Shown: positions 1 through 6,707 of the stretch, in pieces
Numbering within the stretch: position 1 is the stretch's first letter
How the letters are laid out: every line of letters begins with the position of its first letter
From: Chloroflexota bacterium
Lineage (GTDB): Bacteria; Chloroflexota; Chloroflexia; JAMDCE01
DNA length: 13,429 bases
NCBI GenBank assembly: GCA_023489135.1
Contig: JAMDCE010000065.1
Location: forward strand, 1 to 13,429
Reading direction: 5' to 3'
Program-made: the position numbers and the translations under genes
The notes under the pieces: generated by a model
The model's input: only the letters and a program-made list of their open reading frames with translations
Told to the model about the DNA's origin: nothing
Databases searched by the model: none

Positions 1-23
1 AGGACTTTCCGTCGAGCGGGTGC

Positions 24-884
24 TCAAGCTAATCCCTTCGCCCTAAGCATCGGCAACGGGTCGACCAGGTGTCTTTCCAGCCCCAGTTCCCTGGCCTCAA
101 TCCCGAGGGCCAGCCCCATAAGCTGGCTAAAATAGAGGACTGGCAGGCCCAGCTTCCCCCCGAATCGCGCTGTCATTTCACGCTGGCGGATGTCTAGATT
201 GCTGTGACAGAGAGGACAAGCAACCACGACACAGTCGGCACCCCGCTTCATAGCGGCGGTTAGAACGCGATGGGAAAGGGAAAGAGTAAGATCGGGCCGC
301 GGAAAAATCAGGCTAGCACCACAACACTCGGACTTGAACGGCCAATCGACGGCCTCCGCCCCCAGCCTCTCCATCAGTCGGTCCATGAATTGGGGATTCT
401 CTGGGTCGTCCAGAGGAGAAACATCCGGCGGACGGACCAGCAGGCAACCGTAATAGGAGGCCACCTTCAGCCCCGCCAAGGGGCGCTTCACCGGAAGCGC
501 TAGACCTGGATCACTCAGGACAGCCACCAGGTGCTCCACGGCCACGCTGCTTCCAAGACTCTTCTCCAGAACCTCCTGAACCGCCGCCGCAGTTGTCTCG
601 TCCTCAAGCGCCAAACTGGCCGTTTTCAAACGGGCGAAGCAACTGGGGCAGGGGGTAGTGATGGGGAGGTTCTCCTTCGTGGCAAGCTGTAGATTCCGCG
701 CCGCCAGGGAGATCGCCAGCAACTGGCTGGTGGCATGAGCGGCCGAGGATCCGCAGCAGGTCCAACCTTCCAGCGGTCGCAGTTCAATGCCCAGAAGGCG
801 ACATACTCGGCGAATAGAGATGTCGTACTCCTTTGCCGAGGTGTCGAGAGAACAGCCAGGGTAGTACGCATAGGTTGCGGTCAC
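24..884 (-). CDS. hdrB: CoB-CoM heterodisulfide reductase-like subunit B (HdrB)
   Basis: This 286-aa protein carries two complete CCG (cysteine-rich) domains. The first is C11, CC43-44, C79-x2-C82; the second is C147, CC187-188, C223-x2-C226. In HdrB these domains bind the noncubane iron-sulfur clusters where heterodisulfide is reduced. There is no signal peptide, so it should be cytoplasmic, working in a complex with HdrC and usually an HdrA flavoprotein. In bacteria the physiological disulfide or acceptor is usually unknown. The start is GTG at 884, with GGGAG 7 nt upstream inside hdrC, and it overlaps the hdrC stop as GTGA, so the two are translationally coupled. The stop codon overlaps a possible TTG start (TTGA, 27-25) of a further minus-strand gene leaving the window, which could be hdrA. 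Family call is secure; the electron partner is not. Confidence 0.93.
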   Translation of the reverse strand: MTATYAYYPGCSLDTSAKEYDISIRRVCRLLGIELRPLEGWTCCGSSAAHATSQLLAISLAARNLQLATKENLPITTPCPSCFARLKTASLALEDETTAAAVQEVLEKSLGSSVAVEHLVAVLSDPGLALPVKRPLAGLKVASYYGCLLVRPPDVSPLDDPENPQFMDRLMERLGAEAVDWPFKSECCGASLIFPRPDLTLSLSHRVLTAAMKRGADCVVVACPLCHSNLDIRQREMTARFGGKLGLPVLYFSQLMGLALGIEARELGLERHLVDPLPMLRAKGLA

Positions 885-1579
885 TGTTCTTCTCCCAGCT
901 TCCGGCGTCGATTGCGCCCGCGCGCTCCGGCGACAGCCCCCAGGGCCCCGACGGCCTTGTAGAACGCCCTTTCCGGGACCTTCTCCTCTCGCTGACCGCC
1001 AACCACGGCGACCAGGCGGCCCTCGATTTGGCTGACTTTGGCGAAGATGGCCTTAATCTCTTTGGCCTCACGGGTGGAGGGAGGGAGGAGAGACAATTTC
1101 CCTCGCGATAACATCGCTGGCACAAGACCTGCGTTCGCGAAGAAGTCGTGCCTGATCAGGTTGTAGCCCATGCCCAGGCCGAATTCATAGGCTCGACCGT
1201 TCTGCTCCAAAAGGCTCAGGAAAAGCCTCTGGAAGAGAGCCACGTTTTTCTCCGCCGGTCGTACTCCCTCCGTGGCCGAGAGATGCAGGAGAGCCTCCAT
1301 AACGGCCGGTATCTCGATCTCCACCGGACAGCGAACCGTACAAGTGTGGCAGGAGACGCATAGCCGGATAGCCTGACTCTTCAGGGCTTCCTCTTTTAAT
1401 CCGAGTTGCACCGCCCTCATCACCTGGCGGGGAGTCAGATCCATAGCGTAGGAAACAGGGCAACCGCTGGTGCACTTGCCGCACTGAAAACAACGAAGGA
1501 CAGGCTGTCCGCTTTCTTTTTCCACGGAGACCCGGAATTCCTTGCTGGTCGGGAGCACAATGACTTCATCTACTGGCAT
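881..1579 (-). CDS. hdrC: CoB-CoM heterodisulfide reductase-like subunit C (HdrC), 4Fe-4S ferredoxin-type
   Basis: This 232-aa protein has two ferredoxin-type 4Fe-4S motifs: C30-x2-C33-x2-C36-x3-C40-P and C74-x2-C77-x2-C80-x3-C84-P. That spacing and the following alpha-helical region are typical of HdrC, the electron-wire subunit between HdrA and HdrB. It is somewhat longer than the usual roughly 190 aa, because of a C-terminal tail ending in a basic patch (GRNRRRK, near 221-227). It begins at ATG 1579 with only a weak purine-rich GGCGGA about 8 nt upstream. Its end overlaps the hdrB start (GTGA), making an hdrC-hdrB operon. A sigma70-like promoter lies about 120 nt upstream at 1701-1729. Without HdrA in view, the partner could instead be a different oxidoreductase. 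Confidence 0.9.
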   Translation of the reverse strand: MPVDEVIVLPTSKEFRVSVEKESGQPVLRCFQCGKCTSGCPVSYAMDLTPRQVMRAVQLGLKEEALKSQAIRLCVSCHTCTVRCPVEIEIPAVMEALLHLSATEGVRPAEKNVALFQRLFLSLLEQNGRAYEFGLGMGYNLIRHDFFANAGLVPAMLSRGKLSLLPPSTREAKEIKAIFAKVSQIEGRLVAVVGGQREEKVPERAFYKAVGALGAVAGARGRNRRRKLGEEQ

Positions 1580-1700
1580 AGCAGGTTTCCGCCTATGTAT
1601 GTGGATTCGAACTGCAGGACGTGACAGGCGTTATTGGTTCGCTCAAATACCCCTTTGTACCTTTGTAAGACCCCGGGCGAGGTTGCCGAGTGGTTCTTGC

Positions 1701-1729
1701 ATTATAAGACATTCACCTGTCGATTGCAA
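1701..1729 (-). promoter_or_regulatory. Sigma70-type promoter for hdrC-hdrB
   Basis: Read on the minus strand, a -35 TTGCAA (1729-1724) is separated by exactly 17 nt from a perfect -10 TATAAT (1706-1701). Transcription would start near 1694 and leave a leader of about 115 nt before the hdrC ATG. The leader contains a tandem TACAAAGG direct repeat (about 1652-1667). No classical regulator box was recognised. This is a pattern match only. Confidence 0.55.
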
Positions 1730-1887
1730 ATTGGCACTTCCGCTATTTCGCCTGGTGCGACAACCCCTCTCGAAAGGCCTGCAACCCTGCACAACGAGGC
1801 CGCTGCGACTGCGAATAGCTTCCTCGGCCTCCAGAGATGTGAAGTCATTCACAAAGTTGACACACGGGCCAGGATGAGTATACTAAA

Positions 1888-2035
1888 AATAGGCGAATAA
1901 TGAGCCCTAGAAGTATGACTCCTAGGGATGCGGCACCGGGTGGAGGTTCTAAACACCCGCGTGAGCGAACGTGAGTACGTTGAGCCCACCAGGCTGGAAC
2001 CCGGGGGGCTCTTGTTGTTCTATCACCTATTCGCC
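1888..2035 (+). ncRNA. Structured RNA candidate, possibly HEARO / IscB omega-RNA-like (orphan)
   Basis: Several helices can be read directly. A closing stem GGCGAATA (1892-1899) pairs perfectly with TATTCGCC (2028-2035). Inside it are hairpins CCCTAG/CTAGGG (1905-1910, 1922-1927, extendable by AGT/ACT), CGGGTG/CACCCG (1937-1942, 1954-1959), AACGT-GAGT-ACGTT (1968-1981), and GAGCCC/GGGCTC (1982-1987, 2006-2011) enclosing a mismatched CCAGG/CCCGG stem. A second, mutually exclusive closing helix is AATAGG (1888-1893) with CCTATT (2026-2031). The elements CTAAACACCC, GTGAGTACG, GAGCCCACC and GGAACCC resemble, from memory, the HEARO motif (IscB omega-RNA). No HNH/IscB gene is adjacent, so it would be an orphan or remnant. 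Alternatives are another riboswitch-like leader for the gene at 2111 or an unclassified sRNA. The structure is well supported; the family name is tentative. Confidence 0.45.
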
Positions 2036-2110
2036 AGAGGCATCAGTCCCGACTGTGCTTAGCTATGACGCGCGAGGGTTTACGGGTTGATTTAGTAAGG
2101 AGCAAGGTAA

Positions 2111-2293
2111 ATGGCGCGCAAAGTGGAATCCGAAGAGACAAAGGGTCATATGACCGTTCAAGAGGCCGGCCGTAAGGGTGGCCAGACCGTCAGTAAGAAG
2201 TATGGGAAGAAGTTCTTCGAGGAAATCGGTCGCAAAGGCGGCCGCAGAGTCGCCGAGTTGATTGAAAAAGGCAAGCAGGCTGAAACTAAGTAG
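2111..2293 (+). CDS. Small KGG-repeat (GsiB-type) stress protein
   Basis: This 60-aa, very hydrophilic, lysine/glutamate-rich protein has two copies of the GRKGG motif (residues 20-24 and 40-44) spaced exactly 20 residues apart, each preceded by an acidic EAG/EIG segment. This matches the KGG repeat (stress-induced bacterial acidophilic repeat), known from the B. subtilis general stress protein GsiB and from plant and fungal hydrophilins. Such proteins have no enzymatic activity and are thought to protect against desiccation, acid or heat. The ATG at 2111 has AAGGAG (2097-2102) 8 nt upstream. It is a single gene between the structured RNA candidate and the 2481 pair. No terminator with a T-run follows, but a perfect hairpin CCGTTT/AAACGG lies at 2366-2382. 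No clear promoter was found. Confidence 0.85.
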   Translation: MARKVESEETKGHMTVQEAGRKGGQTVSKKYGKKFFEEIGRKGGRRVAELIEKGKQAETK

Positions 2294-2365
2294 AAGTTCC
2301 GCGGGTAGTTAGTCCCGTTCGGCGATTCGAGGTAGGCATCTCTGAACCTGCGCCTTCTCCGCCTG

Positions 2366-2382
2366 CCGTTTAGTGCAAACGG
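2366..2382 (+). repeat. Small perfect hairpin downstream of the KGG gene
   Basis: CCGTTT (2366-2371) and AAACGG (2377-2382) form a 6-bp stem with a 5-nt loop. No T-run follows, so it is not a convincing intrinsic terminator. It could be a transcript-end stabiliser or chance. Confidence 0.25.
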
Positions 2383-2480
2383 TGATGCTTGCGCCCTACT
2401 GCTCATGGGTGCGCGTTTCCGTCCAGAATGGATGGCGTTCGGATAGCCCGCCAGGGCCTAGCGAAAGGTAGGTAGAGGAA

Positions 2481-2726
2481 ATGGGAAAGCTGCGAGTAAT
2501 GTCCTCTTGCGGGGACAAAACGGTGAGCTGGGACGAAAAGAAAGCAGCGATCGGTGACTCTGAGGCTCTTGAGGCCGTGAAGGAAGCCGAGCGAATTCTG
2601 AAAGAAGAGCAGGCCAAAGGTGCCACCGTCTTTAGAATCGTCCCTGGTCAACCGGCCGAACGCATAAAGAAATTCGATGAGACGGTGGAGCAGATCGTTG
2701 TCGTCCCGAGGATCGCCGGAGGATGA
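2481..2726 (+). CDS. Conserved hypothetical protein, 81 aa
   Basis: This short soluble protein has a patterned composition: an N-terminal beta-like segment with one cysteine (KLRVMSSCGDKTVSW), a charged helix (about 28-46, ALEAVKEAERILKEEQ), then a beta-rich C-terminus (VFRIVPGQP, 50-58; QIVVVPRIAGG, 71-81). I recall similar short proteins in Actinobacteria and Chloroflexota genomes but know of no assigned function. The start is ATG 2481; AGAGGA abuts it and an AAAGG lies at 2464-2468, so the ribosome binding site is not ideally spaced. An alternative ATG at codon 7 (2499) has no better site. Its stop overlaps the start of the next gene (ATGA), so the two are translationally coupled and probably act together. 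No catalytic motif is seen. Confidence 0.8.
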   Translation: MGKLRVMSSCGDKTVSWDEKKAAIGDSEALEAVKEAERILKEEQAKGATVFRIVPGQPAERIKKFDETVEQIVVVPRIAGG

Positions 2727-3175
2727 GAGAATTGACCCTGCTAATCGTTGGTGCAGCAGGGCTGGTGGTTGGAGTTATCCTTATCGCTCTCTTCTGGCAG
2801 AGATTTACAGAGAGTCTTACCAGGGCCGTGGTCGACTGGCGAAAGGCCTACCTGGAATGGGCCGAGGCCGAGAAGAGGGCGCACGCCCTGTTGCGCGAAT
2901 TACTGAACGACGCCGAATACGAGCAGTGGACCAAACGAGGATACCTCGAGGTGCCCAGTCCAAGCTTCTCTGATCGTGTCTACCACATATCCAAGTGCGG
3001 CGGCCGAGTATACGTTTACGAATCGGGCCGACCAGTGATGCGTTTATGTGTCCAGCCGGTTGAGCCGATTCCCAGCACTGAGGTAGTGGTGATGCACAAG
3101 CTGATGATTGAAGGCAACGAGGAGGAGTATCTGAAAGTCGCCAATCGGCTGGTCGGCCGGGCTATTTGGTCGTAG
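2723..3175 (+). CDS. Membrane-anchored conserved hypothetical protein, 150 aa
   Basis: A single N-terminal membrane segment (about residues 4-26) is followed by a charged amphipathic helix (about 30-62), then a compact mixed domain (about 65-142) with conserved-looking features: EQWTKRGYLEV, a VYHISKCGGRVYVYESG beta stretch with C92, LCVQP with C109, and a C-terminal helix of the type EEEYLKVANRL. The domain should face the cytoplasm, as judged by positive residues after the membrane segment. I do not recognise a named family. The ATG at 2723 overlaps the upstream stop (ATGA), but GGAGG (2718-2722) directly touches it; a TTG at 2732 has a better 9-nt spacing, so the true start may be three codons later. 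It is translationally coupled to the 81-aa gene. Confidence 0.75.
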   Translation: MRELTLLIVGAAGLVVGVILIALFWQRFTESLTRAVVDWRKAYLEWAEAEKRAHALLRELLNDAEYEQWTKRGYLEVPSPSFSDRVYHISKCGGRVYVYESGRPVMRLCVQPVEPIPSTEVVVMHKLMIEGNEEEYLKVANRLVGRAIWS

Positions 3176-3220
3176 CTCTGTCTAACTGACCTCAGCGTCG
3201 CCCGGTCGAAAGAGGAGCGC

Positions 3221-3254
3221 CAGCGGTTCGTCTCCCGGACGAGTCCGGCCGCTG
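3221..3254. repeat. Stem-loop between convergent gene blocks
   Basis: CAGCGG (3221-3226) pairs with CCGCTG (3249-3254), and an inner stem TCGTC/GACGA (3228-3232, 3238-3242) closes a 5-nt loop. It lies just after the plus-strand gene ending at 3175. No T-run follows. It could end or protect the plus-strand transcript. Confidence 0.3.
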
Positions 3255-3365
3255 CGTGACGATCACCAAGAACGGCTTGTCCTTTCCTTTCACTCTTAGG
3301 GATCATCTGGTAGCTCCTTCTGACGGTCTGTTGAGAACTGAGATGGACCTGTCTTTGCATTGAAT

Positions 3366-3383
3366 GCCGGCCGACAAGCCGGC
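3366..3383. repeat. Perfect GCCGGC hairpin downstream of the receiver gene
   Basis: GCCGGC (3366-3371), loop CGACAA, GCCGGC (3378-3383). It lies about 40 bases beyond the receiver stop in the convergent gap. No T-run on either side; it may be a bidirectional transcript-end structure. Confidence 0.3.
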
Positions 3384-3421
3384 TCCGCTCCGGCAAGGTG
3401 GGAATCGAGGGGCGACCATCC

Positions 3422-3805
3422 TCAGATGGTAGCGGGATCACCAGTCAAGGGATGCAGGTGGTGGTCGACAAGGTTGAGAAGATCCTCTAGATCAAATGGT
3501 TTCGAAAGGAAAGCGTCCGCCCCGATCTCCGGTATGGTATTCCCGACCTCACGTGCCGCTGTAAGCGCTATGACAGGCGCGTGTGGACCGGGTCTCTTCC
3601 GATAGGCGTCCAAGAACTCCCAGCCGTCCATGATAGGCATTCGCAAATCGAGAAGGATCACGTTGGGTTGCCGCTCTGCGATGAGATCAAAGGCCATAGC
3701 ACCGTCAGGAGCCGATACCACATCATAGCCCTCATCAGACAGGGCGAGGCTAACCAGTTCCCGGATACTGTCATCGTCGTCAACCACTAGGACGCGCTCG
3801 CTCAC
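3422..3805 (-). CDS. Single-domain response regulator (CheY-like receiver)
   Basis: This 127-aa protein is one complete receiver domain and nothing else. It has the acidic cluster D9-D12, the phosphoacceptor D53 (LLDLRMPIMDG), the switch threonine T82 (ALTA) and the invariant K102 (SKPF). With no DNA-binding or enzymatic output domain, it must signal through protein-protein contact or pass phosphate onward. The start is GTG 3805, overlapping the kinase stop as GTGA, with AAAGGAG about 7 nt upstream inside the kinase gene. That makes it the second gene of a kinase-receiver operon, and the upstream kinase is the obvious phosphodonor. Downstream is a convergent gap with small hairpins. The family is certain; the output is unknown. 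Confidence 0.93.
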   Translation of the reverse strand: MSERVLVVDDDDSIRELVSLALSDEGYDVVSAPDGAMAFDLIAERQPNVILLDLRMPIMDGWEFLDAYRKRPGPHAPVIALTAAREVGNTIPEIGADAFLSKPFDLEDLLNLVDHHLHPLTGDPATI

Positions 3806-6393
3806 TGCTCGCTCCTTTCATCCTCACCGGAGATATCTTTGCGGCCGGTTGGTACGCTGACGATGAATCGAGTGCCACCATCGTCTGGAAATTCGACCCG
3901 AAGCTCCCCCCCGTGCAGGCTGATGATCTGGTGGCTGATGTGGAGACCCAGCCCCACCCCAGAAGTGTGGCTGTCGGCGTGGGCCTGGTAAAAGCGGCCG
4001 AAAATCTGATGGCGGTGCTCGGGTGGAATCCCGAATCCTCTGTCTCTCACGACCAGACGCACCATCTCGGATTCTGGCTTCGAGAGCTCGACATCAATCT
4101 CTCCACCGCTAGGGCTATACTTGATGGCGTTGTCTATCAAATTGGTCACCACCTGCTCGAACCGCAGGGGGTCCAGAAGGGCCTCCACCTTCGGTGCAAC
4201 GCTCACCTTAATGCTGTGCCGGTGAGTCATCGCCCGGGCACCTGCTGCCACACCCTGGACCAGGGCAGTGACATCCGTCATCTCCCGGTATAGTACTAGC
4301 TTTCCTCCCTCGATGCGAGAGATGTCCAGCAGTTGAGATACCAGACGCGATAGTTTGCTGGATTGCTGATTTATAACCTCCAGCGCCCGGTGAATTCGCT
4401 GCCGGTCAAGTTGCGGGTCATCATCGTGGGTTTTCTCCAGTCTGCGCAGCGTTAGCTGGGCAAAGCCGCGTAGGCTCGTTACTGGGGTCTTGAGTTCGTG
4501 GGCCGCCACGGAGAGAAACTCGTCGCGACTGCGAATGGCCCGCTGAGCGTCCCGGTACAATCGCGCGTTGTCGACACTCATCGCGGCTCGACGTGCAACC
4601 TCCTGGGCTAAAGCGAGGTCGGCTGAACCGTAGTGCCGTCCCGATTCAGCCGAGATGAACTTTATCGCCCCGAAAACCTGGCCTCGCGTGAGGAGCGGTA
4701 CGATCATAACCGAGGTGAATCTGAGCCCTCGAAGAATTTCCAGGTGTTGTGGGTCGCGGGCATAGACCGTCAGCAACTCGTCGGTGACCTCGGAGTACAA
4801 CTCCGGCTCGCCCGTGCGCAGTACGTTTGCGGGGCCCACCCGGTCGCTCTGGTTGGGCCAATGGTTGCTCTCCAGTTCAGTAGCTAAGTCGTCCTTCCCG
4901 GGGCAGGCAGATGTCATCGTCAAGCGCCGGATCGATCCATCTTCCTCCAGCATGTCGACGGCGCACAAGTCAGCCAAGTAAGGTATCGCCACACGGGCAG
5001 TGTTAGTCAGCGTCGCCTCGTAGTCAAGCGAGGATGCAAGAACCCTGCTCACCTCGGCCAGGAAGTGCTGGTCTTCTTCGGTCTTTTTCTCCCCGGTCAC
5101 GTCCTGCGAAGTGATGACGGCCAGCATAATGTCGCCAGAGCCATCGTCCACCGGCGCTCCACCGTAACTCCCAACCCACGTTTTGCCGGAATCGCGCCGC
5201 CGTGATCGTATCTCGACGTTCCTAAAGGTTTCACCTCGCAGGGCACGCGCTGCTGGCCAATCCTCGATTGGAACGGGACGCCCGTCCAGGTAGGTCACTT
5301 CGAACAAGTCAACCAGATCCCTCCAGTGTCTCCGCGACTCTTCCGCGCTCTCGAACCCGTTCATCTCAAGCGCGGCCGGATTCATGCTCACGACCCGACC
5401 CTTGGAATCGACGATCATAAGGCCATCGGCCATACCGCTCACCACAGCCTCCAATTGTCTGAGGCTGGCCTCAGCGTGCTCGGCCAGTTCAGCAACCTGC
5501 TTCCTCGCGCGCACGTTCTCAGTAGTCTCCACACCCAGCACCAATAAGGCTTCGGTGTGACCCTCGGCAAGCCGCAGCGGGGCGCTGGAGAAGGTGAAGT
5601 AGGCCTCCTCGAGCTGCGCTTCCGGTCCTCTCTGGACGCGAGAGCGTACGCTTACCGCGTCAGACGGCTCGCCCGTGCGCAAGACCTGTTCGGCCACGGG
5701 CAGCACCGTCGGCGCCAGCTCCGGCCAAACCTCAGTGACAGACTTCCCTACCAGTTCCCCACAAGGCACGATGCTTTGACAAGCCCGGTTGGCAAGCTCG
5801 AAGGTGAAACCAGGTGCCCGCAGCACGGCGATAGCGGCCGGAACGTTATCGATGATGGCCTGGGAAAGCAGGCGCTGGGAGTCCGCCGCCTGCCGCGCGG
5901 CGCGCTCTCTTTTCTCCGCCTCCTGTGCGACCAGGGTACTCACCACAAGCTCCCCATTGACCGTTCTCAAAGACGCCGCCAACTCGGCTAAGTGCCTTTG
6001 CCGGCGTACGCGGTCCGTGACATCGGACATCATCGACAGCACCCAGCGAATACCCCCGTCCAAGTCCCTCACGGGACCAACTTGCACATCCCAGTATCTC
6101 TCACTGTGGAGATCCGGGTGATAGGGAAGATCGTGCACCTCAACCGCCTCGCCGGAAGCGGCCCGCCGCAGCAGTTTCAGAAGGCCCGCTTCCTCGGCCT
6201 CTGGGACGTACTCCTCCAGACGCAGGCCCACCACTCCGGTGCTACGGTACGGTTCACGCTGAAGCATCTGGTAGGCCCGGTTATGCGCCACCACCCGAAA
6301 TTCGCCCGTATCCAGCAGGCAAGCCCCGGCCGCAATAGCCGCGAACATCGAGCCGGGATCCATGGTTGAGGGACAGGTAGTCGTACCGCGCAT
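3802..6393 (-). CDS. Soluble multi-sensor histidine kinase (PAS-PAS-PAS-GAF-HisKA-HATPase)
   Basis: The 863-aa protein, numbered from ATG 6393, has three PAS-type domains (about 16-134, 174-294, 314-434), a GAF domain (about 449-614), a HisKA dimerisation domain with the phosphorylated histidine H632 (AAHELKTP), and an HATPase domain (about 739-849) with N box NLIDNAIKYS, G1 DRGFGIP, F box FGRFYQ and G2 GVGLGL. A coiled-coil-like linker joins PAS1 and PAS2. No membrane segment is seen, so it senses a cytoplasmic signal; the ligand cannot be told. The frame stays open to 6636, but GAGG sits 5 nt before ATG 6393 and a near-consensus promoter lies inside the extension, so the shorter start is preferred. 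The stop overlaps the receiver start, so the two form a two-component pair. Confidence 0.9.
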   Translation of the reverse strand: MRGTTTCPSTMDPGSMFAAIAAGACLLDTGEFRVVAHNRAYQMLQREPYRSTGVVGLRLEEYVPEAEEAGLLKLLRRAASGEAVEVHDLPYHPDLHSERYWDVQVGPVRDLDGGIRWVLSMMSDVTDRVRRQRHLAELAASLRTVNGELVVSTLVAQEAEKRERAARQAADSQRLLSQAIIDNVPAAIAVLRAPGFTFELANRACQSIVPCGELVGKSVTEVWPELAPTVLPVAEQVLRTGEPSDAVSVRSRVQRGPEAQLEEAYFTFSSAPLRLAEGHTEALLVLGVETTENVRARKQVAELAEHAEASLRQLEAVVSGMADGLMIVDSKGRVVSMNPAALEMNGFESAEESRRHWRDLVDLFEVTYLDGRPVPIEDWPAARALRGETFRNVEIRSRRRDSGKTWVGSYGGAPVDDGSGDIMLAVITSQDVTGEKKTEEDQHFLAEVSRVLASSLDYEATLTNTARVAIPYLADLCAVDMLEEDGSIRRLTMTSACPGKDDLATELESNHWPNQSDRVGPANVLRTGEPELYSEVTDELLTVYARDPQHLEILRGLRFTSVMIVPLLTRGQVFGAIKFISAESGRHYGSADLALAQEVARRAAMSVDNARLYRDAQRAIRSRDEFLSVAAHELKTPVTSLRGFAQLTLRRLEKTHDDDPQLDRQRIHRALEVINQQSSKLSRLVSQLLDISRIEGGKLVLYREMTDVTALVQGVAAGARAMTHRHSIKVSVAPKVEALLDPLRFEQVVTNLIDNAIKYSPSGGEIDVELSKPESEMVRLVVRDRGFGIPPEHRHQIFGRFYQAHADSHTSGVGLGLHISHQIISLHGGELRVEFPDDGGTRFIVSVPTGRKDISGEDERSEQ

Positions 6394-6535
6394 CCTTACC
6401 TCACCCGTTGACTGACGAAGGGAATTCTCTCTTGATTGTTGAAAGGGGAATCTAACCCGGCCCTTGACTGCCCAAGGGTAATCAGAGCGCTGCCGAGAGG
6501 AGGATCGCGGGAGCAAGGTTTTTGGCAGCGACCGC

Positions 6536-6564
6536 ATTATAGCAGTCATGTTGTCTAACGTCAA
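6536..6564 (-). promoter_or_regulatory. Near-consensus sigma70 promoter for the kinase-receiver operon
   Basis: On the minus strand a -35 TTGACG (6564-6559) is followed after exactly 17 nt by a perfect -10 TATAAT (6541-6536). Transcription would start near 6529, leaving a leader of about 135 nt before ATG 6393. Five of six -35 bases and all six -10 bases match consensus. Confidence 0.75.
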
Positions 6565-6620
6565 CGAAGTTATCCACAGGTTTCGCCCATAGTCATGGGC
6601 AAACCAGGTTCGAGCGAAGG

Positions 6621-6650
6621 TATAACAAAAGGGCACGGCGTGCCGTGCCC
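6621..6650 (-). terminator. Intrinsic terminator of the arsR-arsM transcript
   Basis: On the minus strand a GC-rich perfect inverted repeat (6650-6631; arms GGGCACGG/CCGTGCCC with a 4-nt loop) is followed by TTTTGTTATA. It lies about 57 bases past the arsM stop and upstream of the kinase promoter, so it separates the two minus-strand units. Confidence 0.85.
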
Positions 6651-6707
6651 CGATCGCCTGGTCAACCGACTCACCTAACCAGCGCCGAGTTATGTGCCTG
6701 AGCCGTT

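Larger units (their letters stand above)
1580..2110. other. Intergenic region between hdrC and the KGG gene (no protein gene supported)
   Basis: About 530 bases without a convincing coding region. The open frames here (for example 1634-1900 plus and 1643-1852 minus) overlap each other and show no recognisable motifs. The left part holds the hdr promoter and leader. The right part (about 1888-2035) holds a multi-hairpin structured RNA candidate. The KGG gene's ribosome binding site is at 2097-2102. Confidence 0.6.

Noticed and set aside
1..27. Beginning of a further minus-strand gene (TTG at 27-25) that could be hdrA
   Set aside because: Only nine codons are visible, with no diagnostic motif; noted as a possibility but not listed as a feature.
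1598..1625. T-arm-like GGATTCGAAC on the minus strand
   Set aside because: The bases flanking the TTCGAAT loop do not pair beyond one base pair, and no other tRNA arms are found nearby.
1674..1760. tRNA-like segment (GTTGCCGAGTGGTT resembles a Ser/Leu D-arm)
   Set aside because: No matching acceptor stem, anticodon arm or T-arm can be drawn around it; the similarity is confined to about 14 bases.
1634..1900. Open reading frames in the intergenic gap (also 1542-1877 plus and 1643-1852 minus)
   Set aside because: They overlap one another, have no ribosome binding site or recognisable motif, and cover the hdr promoter and leader.
4646..4861. Open frames on both strands within the kinase gene (for example 3913-4293 plus, 5557-5991 plus)
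   Set aside because: They are shadows of the kinase reading frame, with no motifs or ribosome binding sites of their own.
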